Below the pieces are notes generated by a model. It was not told the DNA's origin. It saw only the letters and a list, made by a program, of their open reading frames with translations, and did no database searches. Positions 33,991 through 46,559 of a stretch of DNA of 64,000 nucleotides are shown piece by piece (the first letter of the stretch is position 1; each line of letters starts with the position of its first letter). Both the position numbers and the translations under genes were made by a program. Source of the DNA: Platycnemis pennipes (Eukaryota; Arthropoda; Insecta; Odonata; Platycnemididae); NCBI GenBank assembly GCA_933228895.1, contig OW121857.1:76565672-76629671 (forward strand), in the 5' to 3' direction.

Positions 33991-34503
33991 AATTTTAAAT
34001 CATGGAGGACACGAAAATCAAAGCGTTATAATGTATTTTTGAATGTTATTATAAATGTTCTATTTTTGGATATAAAAAAGATAACTAAAGTACATTAAAA
34101 TTACGCAACTCAAAATTACCGCTTATTTCAACGAGTTAAGAGAAAAAAGTTTAAAGTTTTTACTTCTCGATAAAAAAGGCATGGCATAATTCGTAAAACA
34201 TATATCATTGCAAGAGTATACTCGAGAGTTAATGACAGCAAAGTAAAATTTTAAGTCATGGAGGACACGAAAATTAAAGTGTTATAATGTATTTTTGAAT
34301 GTTATTATAAATGTTCTATTTTTGGAAATAAAAAAGATAATTGAAGTGCATTAAAATTACGCAATTCAAAATTACCGCTTATTTCAACGAGTTAAGAGAA
34401 AAAAGTTTAAAGTTTCTACTTCTCGATAAAAATGGCATGGCATAATTCGTAAAACATATATCATACCAAGAGGGTACTCAGAGTTAATAACAGCAGAGTA
34501 AAA
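33991..34503 (+). repeat. Tandem duplication, 256-bp unit
   Basis: Two head-to-tail copies (33991-34246 and 34247-34503) beginning 'aattttaa.tcatggaggac' and ending 'gttaat.acagca.agtaa'. They differ at only a few scattered positions and small indels, so the duplication is recent relative to most repeats here. The unit is AT-rich and non-coding. Confidence 0.9.
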
Positions 34504-34759
34504 GCAAATAAAAAATTGCAATAATCATTCATTACCACAGAGAACATCACGACATATCCATTAAAAATATTGCCATAGCAATAATCGTTATCATAAACCT
34601 ACCTAAACTTCGACCGCCTAATTAAGACCCCACATCTATGAATACAGAAACGTTAAAAATCATTTTAAACTGGATATCTGCCTTTAAACTTTTATCCAAG
34701 ATCAAAATTACACTTCTATCTCACGACAGAAAATAATGTCGGCAGCAGTAGCGGAGATA

Positions 34760-35480
34760 CTGTCCGGCGATTTCTACATGCAATGAGTGCCGAACCGTTG
34801 CCGAGTATTTTATTACCCTTTCGTCTCCCTAATCATTCTCCCGATTCCCCAATCCTATCCCTTTTTACGCCAGGAGTTAGATACCTGGATTCACGTGGAA
34901 TGAAAGAGGAGGAAAAAATCAGCCAAGCCACAACCTGTCTCCCCGTGAGCATGTTACGCGAAAGAGAGAGAGCTCCCGGGGGCTAATTGCATTCTCTCCC
35001 GTTCGGGTCCGTCTCTCAATTCGGACTATTTTCATTTCGTGCCCGATTTGGTCCCGGAAGGACAGGGAGAGAAAAAAAATAGAGGAGGCACTGGAAGGTC
35101 CGAAAAGATGAGGGTGGATGGAAATGGTTTCGAGGGCGTTGATTTGAAAGGACCGACGTCTCTCCCAACCTCGGTGCCCACTTGTACTACCCTTGACCTC
35201 GTGCGAGACTCCCAGAGAGCCTTCGTTTTTTAAACGGGTGCACCCCAGAACCTCTCTCGCCCATGAACTAACACACACACGCAACGAATTCGCACTCCCA
35301 CCTTCTCTCTCGTTTGAGGGCTAAGGGGTAGAGGTAAGGGTTGTAGGAGGCTGGAGGAGCGGAATGAGGGAGAATGAGAGAGAGGTGAGGGAAACGTCCG
35401 AGCCAGCGTTGAGGGCTCCAGCGGCAGCCATGAGTGAATTAACGGGAAAGGAGACTAAATGCTCGTCGTCAGGAAAAAGG
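34760..35480. other. GC-rich island
   Basis: CpG-rich stretch with purine tracts, a short CA run at 35271-35280 and several compositional open frames. No exon structure could be supported. Confidence 0.4.
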
Positions 35481-35821
35481 TGGGAAGAAAAAAATTCGTA
35501 TTTCGCACAAAAAATTTAGCAGAAGTCGGGAAAGCCGTGCGTGTCTACGTATGCATCCTATTTTTTATTTTAGTGGTGTAGTGATTTCTTATAAAATACA
35601 AAATATTTAGTAGCCCCTATAGGTATTCCCGCTTTAGTGCAATTCTCAGAATACCATGCAATTTTAATTAAACATATCAATGATATATTTAAGCCCATAC
35701 ATTTCACAAATAAATAATAATCTTACCAAGAAAAAATTCAACAATGGATGCTTTTACAGGGAACACATACGTTACCAAATACTTTAAATAGTCATATAAA
35801 GAGATTGATAATAGGATAATA

Positions 35822-35893
35822 GATATCTGCATCTAAGGACCTTGCAGGACACCTCGAGGGTGTGCTGTAGGGGGTGGATAATCCATAAAGTTG
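35822..35893 (-). mobile_element. LINE A 3' terminal fragment, minus strand
   Basis: The reverse complement gives 'ccaccccctacagcacaccc', 'tcgaggtgtcctgcaaggtc' and a TAGATGCAGATATC tail at the left edge. The downstream tail orientation confirms the strand. Confidence 0.75.
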
Positions 35894-36124
35894 GACTACA
35901 TGCCCGCCACTATTTGGTACAATACTATTTTATTAGAGAACCGCTTCAGCTATGCATCCAACAGGTACATTCAATTAAATTTTTAGTATCTGCGAAGGAA
36001 TATAATATTTGAAATTTGGTTAAACACTCGTAAAATATCAACATATTGTAGCATTTCTAAAAATAATGGCATTATAATAACAATAATGTAACATACCAGA
36101 CGTAATGTGACGTCGTACAATAAT

Positions 36125-36405
36125 GCAACGTGTTGGTGGCCTAGTGGGAAGAGTACTGAGCTACCTACCGGAGGGTCTCAGGTTCAAATCCCGGGCAAGA
36201 GCCTTTCTGGATGCCACCACCTAAAGACCTCGCGATTCGATTTTCTACGGGTCAGAACTTCGAAGGAAATCGCAGGTGGCCCATGGAAAGAAATTAGCCC
36301 CCCTACCCAGTATACGTGAATTTCACACGTCAATGGCTTAGTACGAGATAAGCTTATAATCTCACCTATCAAAAACCAAACTTCCGGTTGCACACACCTT
36401 CTTAA
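36125..36405 (+). mobile_element. tRNA-derived SINE of a different family
   Basis: Clear Pol III promoter: A box TGGCCTAGTGG (36137-36147) and B box GGTTCAAATCC (36181-36191), 34 bp apart as in tRNA genes. The body after the B box ('gagcctttctggatgccacc', 'gcgattcgattttctacggg', 'cacgtcaatggcttagtacg') does not match the main SINE. This is the only clear copy in the window, so its 3' boundary is uncertain. Confidence 0.65.
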
Positions 36406-36409
36406 TGTA

Positions 36410-39050
36410 ACATAAATTAGTATAAAATTCTCATTACGCGTCCAAGGTTGACTTTATAATTAATTATTGGTGTTAGGAACATATTTCTGATACACTACAG
36501 CTTGTACGCCTTCAGGACAAAAAAGACTACGAGGCTGATACAAATGGCAGCCAAAGAGTTGTCTAATGAAGCCAACGCATGCTGCGAGAACCATTTAGTC
36601 GCCAAACACCACAGAATACCTAAATTTCACCAATCCATCCGGTTACTATGTAGCCTATTATAGAGCAGTAGGATTGGCTGAGATTGGCTGAGCGGCTAAG
36701 ATTACAAAGGACCGTCTACCCCTTTAGGAATTCATGCAGTTGTTTTCGCACTGAATAGTTAACTGGGTAATCAACACTAAGTAGATATATTAGATTACCA
36801 TTTAGAGGAATTCAAAAAGTTTACAGTTTACGAGATACGGCGAAACGAAAAGATTGCACACGACAGAGGAATCCCAAATACATATTTTTTTCAAATGCAA
36901 AAGGAGAAGAAGTAAAATAAATGGGTAAAGAAAATATTTCAATAGGTAACATAAATTCATTTGGATAATATATGCATAAAGCATGTGGAAAGGAAAATTA
37001 AATACCGAACTAAATACATATTTTTATACACCTTCCTCAGTCAAACTGCATGCTTCAGATGGTCGAGAGACCCATTATCCACGAAATAGATACTAATAAA
37101 TCCACGAATTACCATAGTTCATGGGTGTTTTCAAGTCTGTTTCCGCACTAATAGGCGCTTCAGACCGGGAGGAAAGGTATAACGATAGGAATGGAAGGGA
37201 TGGGGATAGGATAAGGTCCGAAGACTGTTTTTCTTATGCATTAACAATACATAACAATATAGGAAATTACTCGCACTGTTTTTCTTATCATAGAAGTCGG
37301 AAATTAATGCAGGCGATTGATGCCAAATTTTACAGAGTTTCACACAATTCCTTCATGGAGGGCTGATTTCTTTTTTTAATTTTTTTCCATATGTAATAAA
37401 ACTGATTTAATATTATTTGAAGATTGTAGTACCTGAGTACAAAAAATTTTCGGATCGATACATTCAATAAATCGCAGTAGCACCATCTATGATAAGGAAC
37501 AAATTTACGCACTGATGACAGAGATATTCTTGTGAATCGCGTAGTTAATGATTCAAAGTTATCCCGACTGTCATTTATCTTCCTTGTAATGGAAAATCAA
37601 ATATAAATGTTCCCACCTCTCGATAATGAGTAGTTTATAACTTACGTCGGGCTGCACGAAGTAAGATGTGGCTTCCGAAGGAAATCTAATTTTCTCCATT
37701 AAATTTATCCAAAGACACCATTATTAGCCTGAAATGTATCAATTCTCTTCTTTCATCTATATTCTTACCCATGAAATCATTCATTGTAATATGCAAGAGT
37801 AGTTCTCTGCAAATATCAAAAACAATATTGGTGTTCGTTACCATAAGATATGTGTAATTTTATACAAAAAATATAGGAAATTACTCGCAAGAAATATTTA
37901 AATTAAACTGAATCACTTAGTGATGATAAAAAGAGTTCCTACAACCATCTAACGGCAGGCAATAGCAAACGAATCAGAAATACAGCTATAACAATTGATG
38001 AAAGTCTTGAGTCTCTACTTTCAGATAAATTTAGGCATTAACTTTATCAAATGACAATTAAAATATAATTACCTCATTAGTGTAGGTTTTGGTGGCCCTA
38101 TATGAATTCCACCGATGAGCAGTGATAGCGGAGCAAATCAGTGTCCCAACATGTGTAAACGTGAAGGCATCCGCTCTGCATATAAGGCCATGTTGATAAC
38201 AAATTTTTCATTGAGATTGCTGCGCACGTTTTCACGCCTCAGATAAATTTTTATCTGTAAAACAAGACAAAAATTGAAGCATAAGCATATGTGATGGATT
38301 AATTACCACTGGGGTAGTTCCGATTGTTAAGGATAGGGGATTGACGACAAAGATCGCGCGTTAATTCAAAGCAACAAAAAATATGAATCTGAATCCTATG
38401 AAGTCCGATAAATGTTCCAACAATATTTACGGGAAATGCTATACAAACCGTGCACTTTGCGATTTGTGAAACATTACACGGAAACTTGTCAAAATGATGT
38501 GCCAATATATTGTCAAATCAACTGGCAAGCACAAATCTAGGTGAATAGAGAACGTCAATTTGCCGAGGAAATCAACTTTCGTTACGTTAAAAATTGTATT
38601 AAAGTTGTACTTTTTTAGAATTTGTGGGCAGTATCAGCAGCAAAAGCAGGACATTTTTAATAAAAAAGCTCATAAAATAATTCTCCCTGTAGCACAAAGG
38701 CACACAATTATTTCTCTGGCTGAACTGGTTTGACTGTAACAATTCAAAAAAACACATTGGTTGAAATAATACATTAATAATCCTGAAGCACACCTTTCTA
38801 CGAGATGATTTTTTTCACGTACATGACGAAATTAAGCAAGCTCTATTACGTGGAATGCTATTTACTAAAAATAGGGGTTAATCTCAACGAAACTACAGTA
38901 TTTTTGTAAGTTCGTTTACAAATTCAGCTGAATTAAAATTAATACCTGTGAGAAAGAAGGTTAAAATCAAGATAATATCTATGACATTGGAAAACGTAAT
39001 CAAAATACATAACACGAAACTGTCTCCGGCGAAACTTTTTGGAAGAATCC
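36410..39050. other. Unassigned AT-rich DNA
   Basis: No gene or recurring repeat recognised. A short direct repeat 'gattggctga' occurs twice at about 36674-36693. Confidence 0.5.
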
Positions 39051-39051
39051 T

Positions 39052-39168
39052 TTCCACATAGAGTTTTATTTGACTCGGCCATAATCAGGTCTAATTATAT
39101 CATCATCAGGCTACCTGATGTGTTAGTCCTACTACGAAACCGAGGTCGTGTGAAATAAAAATCTATGT
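39052..39168. repeat. Foldback element with structured core motif (copy d)
   Basis: Arms 39055-39079 and 39143-39168 are inverted ('acatagagttttatttgac' against its partner). The plus strand at 39114-39147 reads CCTGATGT, a GTTAGT:ACTAC hairpin with one bulged base, then GAAACC-GA-GGTC. Arms differ from copies a-c, yet the core is kept. Confidence 0.7.
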
Positions 39169-39169
39169 C

Positions 39170-40540
39170 AAAACTGCAGCATTTTTCTTTTATACCCCGT
39201 AAGCAAAATGATATACGTAGGTATATAAAATACATCTGCTACATTCTTTCTTACTTATTTCACGGTAGTGCATATTACAGTTTCGCGTCAATCTCAGTAT
39301 TCCATGACTTGAGTAAACAACCGCAAATTTGGTTCAAGAGGAAAAATTGGACTCCACATTGCACAGAGACTAAAAAACGAGAAATTTACATCCCTATGAT
39401 ATAAACCAATCCTTGCGACTAAATCATGTGTGATTCAGGGAAGCACCATTCTTCGTACGCTAGAATTTTCCAAGATATTATGATTTTACAACAGCTCAAA
39501 GAAGGAGTTATCTCCACATCGATTTCAAAGATACTTTCACGAAAACGCTAAGTCAAATTACACGGTAAGATTGATTATTCACGAGATTGGAACCGATTTC
39601 CATCCCCACCTATCAATTATAGCACAGAGGTTCGTAAAAACATGGTCGCAAATTTCAGTTAGTCACTTAATCCAGGAAAAGTTGAGGTCGTATGACTTAA
39701 ACGAATGGGTAACGTAATATCGAGCTAAACCCATCGAGCAGCCAACCTAATTCCGATTGCCTTGATTGAAATTAAAAACCCTCATAATCCATTCAATTCG
39801 TGACCAATACCTCTAATTGCGCCATGCGTGGCCTAAATTTATTTTTAATCACAAAACTTCCCACTTTTAGTTATTCTAGAAGGCTATTAATGCCAGAGAA
39901 TCAGAAAATCATGATGATCATAAATGAACTTTGGTTTAAATTAACTCTGAGACCTCTTCTTAAAAAATAAATTTAAATCCTCTATTCGATAGAATGTAAG
40001 TGACTCAAAATGCGTTGTTCTCAACAAAACTGCTGTATTTATATATGTTCGTTTACCAAGCATTTCAACTTCCCCGAAGTTACGTTGGAGGTATCTCGAT
40101 CGATCAGAGCAATACAGCAACAGAAATAATACTAGCTGTACCTGTAACACATGGATGTTTCACGTAATAGGTACCTTCCCAAAGGCGATTTAAATATGAT
40201 GTAACCATCGTTGAAATTGTCGTTAATTTTCTCCTATGTCGCTACTAAGGGCTGGCCAATAATTGTAAAAAAAAACATATTAAGAATGCATCTCCGTTAC
40301 ATAAATATGAATGAAATAATTGTTACCACGCATTAAACGCTATCAGTATTTGCTCCCAATCTTTCCTTCGACCTACAGTGGCAGAGAAATAGAGTGGGTA
40401 AGGTCGTAATAATTCGATTACTTAACCACCTGAATAAAAAAGCACATGGTGGAATAATATAAAGTTTATTCCAAAATTTCACATATTTATGACAGCGAAA
40501 AAAAGGATTGCACTTAGAAAATACCCTTAGTTAAGTTGTA
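39170..40540. other. Unassigned AT-rich DNA
   Basis: No gene or recurring repeat recognised. Confidence 0.45.
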
Positions 40541-40719
40541 GGGTAGGGATGGCCAATTATGGGCCCTGACACGGCTTCTGGAGGTTTATCTAGATTTTAC
40601 TATTTGTACTCATGATAACATTAACCTAATAAAATTAAAAGAAAAACTATTTTACTTTATTTATGAAGGGACAATAATCTTGGAAGTTATGAATTGCATG
40701 TTGTCATAATCGAATCGAT

Positions 40720-41130
40720 TAATAGATGTATCGATAATGTTGACTGCATTGTCACGCTGAGCTGTCGGAGATGAGTGCCGGAGCAACAAAAGGAGAGAGA
40801 AATGCGACTTGACCAAAACTGAAAACAACTTTACTCACTCACGCATACTTATACAACAAAGAAAAACGTCCAATGACCAATCAGAACGTTAGCTTCCCAA
40901 TCGTCGTGAATCACCAGCCAGCCCGGAGGTCGAACGCGAACTCAGTCTGCTCTTTCCAGCATTACACTGGCCATCCCCAGAGTCCTCTGGCTTGCTAATA
41001 ATAAACTATATAATCTATACAGCTATTATTTGCAACCCAGAGGACTCTGGCCAGCCCGGAGCCACACCGTTCTCTTGTGCACAAAAGAAACAAAAACAAA
41101 ACACTACCACAAACGTGGGCGCCAGTTCAA
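40720..41130 (-). mobile_element. Possible LTR retroelement fragment
   Basis: On the minus strand there is a CCAAT-box pair (ATTGGTCATTGG, 40870-40881) and a TATA-like TATAAGTATG (40844-40853). Separately, at 41111-41124, TGGCGCCCACGTTT resembles a tRNA primer-binding site. 'ctccgggctggc' occurs twice on that strand (about 40918 and 41053). An inverted repeat lies between them (40978-41054). TG/CA ends and a target duplication could not be placed, and the left-to-right order of LTR and primer site is not canonical, so the fragment may be rearranged. Confidence 0.4.
40978..41054. repeat. Inverted repeat, ~36-bp arms
   Basis: 'ccagagtcctctgg' at the left and 'ccagaggactctgg' at the right are inverse copies. 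Pairing continues inward imperfectly through 'cttgctaataata' to almost no loop. It lies within the LTR-like fragment. Confidence 0.8.
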
Positions 41131-41211
41131 AGAGTCTTTCTCAACAGATTAATAAAAGCAATCAATAGGGCGCGATTAATCGGCTGTTTGAAATTAATAG
41201 ATTTACAAAAT

Positions 41212-41512
41212 ATTATTATTATATGTACTCTACCGGTGAAGGTAGGTTTAAATGGACATTTAATTCTTCCCACCCCCTAAATTTCACACGATGTCCCTCT
41301 TCAGCCCCACATACCTCCTGCCACCCATCATTCCATCCAAGCTACCCGTTCTTCTCCTCCCTCTTCCCCGCTTACCCAACGCCATTCCCTCAATCACCTC
41401 CTTCAAAACACCATCCCCATTTATTACCTTTTCCATCCACACCTCCTGCCTTCTCCTAATTTCATCTATCAAATTTCTTTCCTCTCCTACCAATTCTACG
41501 ATCTATTATAGG
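41212..41512 (-). mobile_element. LINE C 3' fragment
   Basis: Nearly identical over much of its length to 13545-13830. The minus-strand frame 41493-41284 reads 'LIDEIRRRQEVWMEKVINGD', 'GVLKEVIEGMALGKRGRGRR' and 'RRYVGLKRDIV' before a stop. That is the extreme C-terminus of the LINE C protein, with the stop followed by 'ggggtgggaagaattaaat'. The 3' tail is TAATAATAAT at about 41212-41221. High similarity to the 13.5-kb copy implies recent activity. Confidence 0.85.
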
Positions 41513-41514
41513 AC

Positions 41515-41895
41515 AATAAAAAAATTCATTGTGAAAAAATCACTCCGTAGGGGAAAGCAAAATATGTCTTTGAGATAATACGTTGTTAACATGCACGAAG
41601 CCAATGAGTGTCGCCGGAGATAACCCCTATTTTGTGGGTGATTATTTGCACGGCAACAAAAAGTAATTTATATTTTACATCGCAAGGCCTTCAAAATTTC
41701 CTAACATCAAACACAGCACAAATATAAGGTAATGGATTAATGTGTCAGACATACCAACGTTTAGGACTAGAGGCATACACCATAAAGAGGTCATTTGTAC
41801 AGCTGACGTACTCCACGAGTATTAAGCCACAATGTGGCATCACTGATTCAAATTAGGATCACTCCCTGGTCCAAGAGGCTTAGTTCAATTCCACA
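41515..41895. other. Unassigned interval
   Basis: Nothing coding recognised. A B-box-like 'agttcaattcc' at 41882-41892 with 'ctggtccaagaggctt' before it may be a worn tRNA-like head. Confidence 0.3.
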
Positions 41896-41899
41896 GGTC

Positions 41900-42720
41900 C
41901 AACTTATCCTATCACAATATTTATCAAGAAGATGAGAGAGATAGAATGGCAAGAAGGCTGGCGCAGGAAAGGAAAAAAGGAAATGAGGAAGGGAGCATGA
42001 AGGAAAGAAATAAGATAAAGGAAGAAGAGGGTACCCCACACACCCTTCCCGCTTGCGTCATAACACTTCTCAAGTGTTCCTCCCCTTTTGGGGGATGAAT
42101 TAGAAATGAAGTCAGAGGTTTCGCGAAGGTGCAGGGGCATGGGATTTCCAGAGGGCGGAGCGGGAGATCGAGGGTAAGGTGAAGAAGTAAGGGTGTGAGG
42201 GGTTCTGAATTGGAAGGAAGGGTCACGAGTGAGAGAAAGTAGGATTTTCCTCGAGGGGGTTGGATGTTAGGGGCGGAGAATAGGGGAGGAAGGACTGATA
42301 TTATGGACCGGGAGGCGAAGAACCCTTACGGATGGAGGCCTGTGTGTGTTTGCGCGAGAGTAGTCATGGGGACGTATGAGGAAGGTTTCCGGGCAACATA
42401 AACAAAGAAAGAGAGGGAAGGTGGGGAGGAGAATTCCAGGGTGAATGAGATGGAAGATGAATTTCTTCTTTCCCCCGTTCCAGCGGCCCCAGAGTTTGCA
42501 CATTTCCCACGGGGGAAGGGCAATTTCTCTGGCATTTTGGGAGCGTTTATCCCGGCACCGCGTCCATAAAAAAGGAGGCACGAGGGGGAGTTGAGGCATT
42601 CGATTCATGGAATAAGGAGGAAAACAATTGAGTCGGTGGGATGAAAAAAACTCAAAAACGTGATTCGAGGCGGGTGGAATGCCTCATATTTCGGAAGCCT
42701 ATTTACCCATCCTTTATTTT
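41900..42720. other. GC-rich, purine-skewed island
   Basis: Strongly G/A-rich on the plus strand for some 700 bp. The reverse-strand open frames are therefore rich in S, P, F and L. No family motif supports any of them. Confidence 0.4.
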
Positions 42721-42724
42721 CAAT

Positions 42725-43715
42725 CCACTACATCCTTCATTCTTAGCTCTGGGCGGCGAATGAAAATTTTAAGACCATTTGCCCGAACCTCTAGAAACCT
42801 ACATACACTCTACTAACAACACGGTCATATTAGAGGGTTTTATGGAAATAAATTATGATTTTAGTCCATAGTGCCGTAAACATCATAATGAAACAATGCA
42901 TACGATACTGAAAAGTTGAAATGGTAGGGCATCGAAATTAATGGCGCTGACAAACTTAAATCGAGTAATATTATATTAATATAAAACAATATTAAATTAT
43001 TTTAAATTTATGAAGTAAATTATAAATACCGGCAAACGAACCAAATCTGGCATTGTAAGCAAAAAGTGCACAATCATACAACATCCATAATTATCAATAT
43101 ATTAATTGAATGCTAGCTATATTATGCAACAGTGAGTACATGAAGAATCTACAGATGAAGTCCGTGAACCTCTACATTATATGCTGACCGAAAAATAACT
43201 TCAAGAAAAAGGAAGAGAAGAGATTATGAAGTAAACATCGAGACCAGAGTTTTTTAAGGTCTTTGAAATTGCAGCAGCTAGCACGTGGCTAAAAATGGGT
43301 GTTGAAAATTGAAATATGCATATATGAGAGCTTCTAACCTTGATTTACCTAATCTTAGATAATTAAACAGAGAGATGCAAATATTTTCTACGATAATATG
43401 CAAATTTTAAAATAATGGCTATCTGTAGCAACCGATAAGCTCATGCTATACAGCGCAAAGGTCGAAAATGAATATACGTAACTCAAGATGGCCATATGGA
43501 TGGAACTTATCCTTTGATACGTGTTTATTTATTAGGTAGATGTTATAACTGCATTCACATTAATTCGACGACATTCGACAACCAAACTGATAATTTCAAT
43601 GCCACTTCCATAAGAGCGTTTGGGTAGGCAAGGCGGTATACCATTTTATGCACGCCTTCCACACCATTGACTTCAAAAATCAATAACTATTCGATTTGCC
43701 CGCGCACATTTTTCC
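42725..43715. other. Unassigned AT-rich DNA
   Basis: No gene or recurring repeat recognised. Confidence 0.45.
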
Positions 43716-43721
43716 GTTTTT

Positions 43722-43853
43722 TCTGTGTAGCTGCGTAGGTCAGCATTAGACATTGGAGTGTGTCTTCAGGTAGAAGCAGCGTTTTTTGACCTAAAGACCA
43801 CTCCTGTAGTGGAGGAGAAACATCATCCAAAACCGACGTAAACAGCTACACCG
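43722..43853. repeat. Nested hairpin element
   Basis: Outer arms 43722-43745 and 43830-43853 (around 'gtgtagctg') pair imperfectly. Inner arms 43755-43771 and 43790-43805 (GGAGTG...GTCTT...AGGT) pair nearly perfectly around a loop. It is a single copy within the window. Confidence 0.65.
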
Positions 43854-44327
43854 AATTAATTGAGTCAGATACAAAGGAACTACCGAAGCCATCTTTCTAA
43901 AATATAGTCGGATCACTGAACAAGCCTCCAATGTTTCCTTAGAACATGGTCATTGTTGAAGACGCCGGGATAAAACTCTCGCCTCTAGTCCTACGATTCG
44001 GAGATCAAATGTTCTCCATGTCTGTTAATCAATCTATATGAATCATGGCTTTAAGTATTTCCCTTGTTATGCATTTGAAACGACGATAAAAACCTTAGTA
44101 ATTTATTTGCCGTTTCAAGAATAAAGTAAGCTTTTAGTAATCAAGAAGCATCCACATAATAATTTAAATTTTTGGAGTATCAAAAGATTTTCACATTAAT
44201 TATGGAGACTATAGCAGTAAATATCCACGGGGCATACTTCGATTCGACGATAACGTAACGGTCATGGCAGAGAGAGAAAGAAATATAAGGAAGCCTCTGA
44301 AAATAGAGGTATCTGGCGTTACTTTGT

Positions 44328-44475
44328 GGAATAATGCAGAATACAAAATGCAATTTTCCGCTGACATAAAAAATTTAATAGCGAACTAGGTGAGATGATG
44401 TAGTCAATCGAAACCTAGATTGCTATTAATTTTTTATCCCAGTGGGAAAATTGAATTTTGTGTTCTGTATTAAGG
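44328..44475. repeat. Foldback element (copy e)
   Basis: Arms 44328-44390 and 44414-44475 are inverted copies over about 60 bp (for example 'aatacaaaatgcaattttcc' against its partner). The short centre contains 'gatgatgtagtc' and 'cgaaacctag', a degraded version of the core motif in copies a-d. No coding capacity. Confidence 0.75.
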
Positions 44476-44584
44476 ACGCCTCTGGTAAACCTAGAGAAGA
44501 CATAATCATTGGCACTTGAAGCCTAAAAACAGGAAATATTTCTGTAATAAAACATAAATCTAGAATATAATTCTTAATTACAGT

Positions 44585-44910
44585 GAGGCATGTACACTAA
44601 CAGCAACAAAATTATGGTGAAGATCAAATAGATCGACTGAGTAACAAACAAATGAGTCCGAAGTAGAGCGGAAGAAAAGAGAAGTTTACTTCAAAATATT
44701 AAAAAGGAGAGAGGCAATTTAGTTGGCCATACCATATGATTTAACGGTCAGATGAAGAAGCCTTAGAGGGAAAAATAAACTGAAATATTGGGAATAAAAG
44801 GCCTCGTATGAAATACATGGAGCTGGTAGTGAAGGACATGAGAGTGAAGGATTAATTAGCTATGAAGATGATAGCTTTCAGGAGATTCGAGAAGATAACT
44901 GCTTCAAATC
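44585..44910 (+). mobile_element. LINE B 3' fragment, decayed
   Basis: Retains 'cagtgaggcatgtacactaa' (from GSEAWT), 'gatcgactgagtaacaaa', 'gttggccatacc', 'aggcctcgtatgaa' and 'gtgaaggacatgagagtgaa', collinear with 7625-7940. Deletions and stops throughout. Confidence 0.7.
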
Positions 44911-44914
44911 ATTC

Positions 44915-45355
44915 TTATAATTATTGGCCTATGGTGTAGGTGATGGTATTATTATTCCCAAACTGATTATTTGGTATTATTACTGATTATTCCCAACTTA
45001 TAAATATCTTCACCTTATTTAAGCTGCGAAAGCAGCCTTGTTTACAATCAAAATGCTCACAAATCAAGAGAAGCGTCAGCTCTGACCTAAAAGTTATGGC
45101 TTGACCATTAATGTACACCCGCCAAATTACTAGAGGAAACAGATAAGTCGAATGCACTTCTCAGTCACCCGCGAACAGCAAATGGATCTCCGGACGTAAA
45201 ATTAAACAAGAATCCCTACAAAATATATTTTTCGTGCATTACTAGCCCCACTTCCATTGCAATTTGAAACCTTTAAATTCGCTGCTCTTCAATCACAATC
45301 GAGATAACGTAGGCAATCCAAAGAGAGGAATCAAAATCCATATACGACAACCAAA
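44915..45355. other. Unassigned interval
   Basis: Nothing recognised beyond a short local repeat of 'attattcccaaact' type at 44950-45000. Confidence 0.4.
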
Positions 45356-45359
45356 CCCT

Positions 45360-45840
45360 CTGCAGTCAACTATCTCCTTCTCGCTTGCCCTTCCCCATTT
45401 TTTTATCACATTAGTTTAACTAATTTACCCCCTGCCCTCGGTTTCTACCCTCTCTCACCCGGAGATTTTCCTATGCAAAGGGAACCGAGGTCGAGGTCCC
45501 TCTGCGTCCGTACGGGCTTTGGAGTTCGATGGCGAGGCATAATTCCATTCTTTCAGTTGGTAGTGGTGTTATGCGCGTCCAAGGTATTTCTCAGCTACAA
45601 TCAAGACAGCATATACCCATCCTTCCCGTCTCAAAGCATTCTACTGTCTCCATCCCCCCTGCCTTTCAACCTCTCTTTTTTCGAAGAAAGGAGTTCACCT
45701 GGACTTAAAAAGTATTCTCTCCTCACAGCTCCTCATTCCTCTTCAGCCCTCTCTCTTCCTTGACCTCCTACTTTTTGAATTCAGCCTTTCCTTTCGTCCT
45801 TTTTTTCTTTCCAGCCTTTCCTTTCGTCCCAAGTGATATG
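45360..45840. other. Pyrimidine-rich GC island with an 18-bp direct repeat
   Basis: C/T-rich on the plus strand. 'cagcctttcctttcgtcc' occurs twice, at 45782-45799 and 45813-45830. An open frame of about 96 codons (45473-45763) spans it but is compositional. Confidence 0.4.
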
Positions 45841-45964
45841 GGCGTGTGACTTTATAGATATGACTTCGAATACAATTCTAAGGAAGAATATTTTACACAA
45901 ACTCCATTGCAGACGCTTCTTGAGTCGAGTAGTGGTTAGTAGTACATATTTTGGGGGAGACGAC

Positions 45965-46195
45965 CGTGAGTCAAGGTCATTTGCGCCACTTGAATGATAG
46001 ACTTTGCGCCAATGAATGTCATTAGGCAGAAATTTTCACGAAACGGAGATAGGGAAACCTGGTATTACAATTAGCCTGTTCTCAACGAAAGGCACCAAGG
46101 GTTCCATGGTACGACGTCACATTCACCGTCCCATTGACGGAGGACTGAAGCTAAAGGGCTCTCAACACAGCACTCAAGAAAACAAAGTCGTTAAT
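45965..46195 (-). mobile_element. SINE, minus strand, head missing
   Basis: Left to right it shows the inverted 3' end ('gtcaaggtcatttgcgcc'), 'gggaaacctggtattacaat', 'ttctcaacgaaaggcaccaa' and 'gtcccattgacggagga'. The tRNA-like head beyond 46195 is not recognisable. Confidence 0.7.
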
Positions 46196-46559
46196 CACCC
46201 CCGACATAATTACGACGACATTATTTTCGATATGGGCGATAAAATGGGCAAAATAACAATGATGTTGTCACGGCGATGATGAAATATTTTCAATAAAACT
46301 ATATGGATTATATGATCGATATAATCGAAGCGGCCATAGGGTCGACTGAATCAACATGGATACGATAAGACGAAATTGGCTGTCGCCATGAAGATCACGA
46401 GGAATACGTCGTAAATTATCGTCGATGCGTAGTTAAGGACCGTAGCATAAATAACGGTCTATGTACTCCATAATAGACGTCACGTCGACACATCGTTGCT
46501 GTCTCGTTAATTCTGTGTCGTGAGACGACAGTAAAAAACCGAGTATCGCATGGCACTAG

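Noticed and set aside
36125..36200. Functional tRNA gene
   Set aside because: Good A and B boxes, but no paired acceptor or anticodon stems and no terminator T-run; read as a SINE head.
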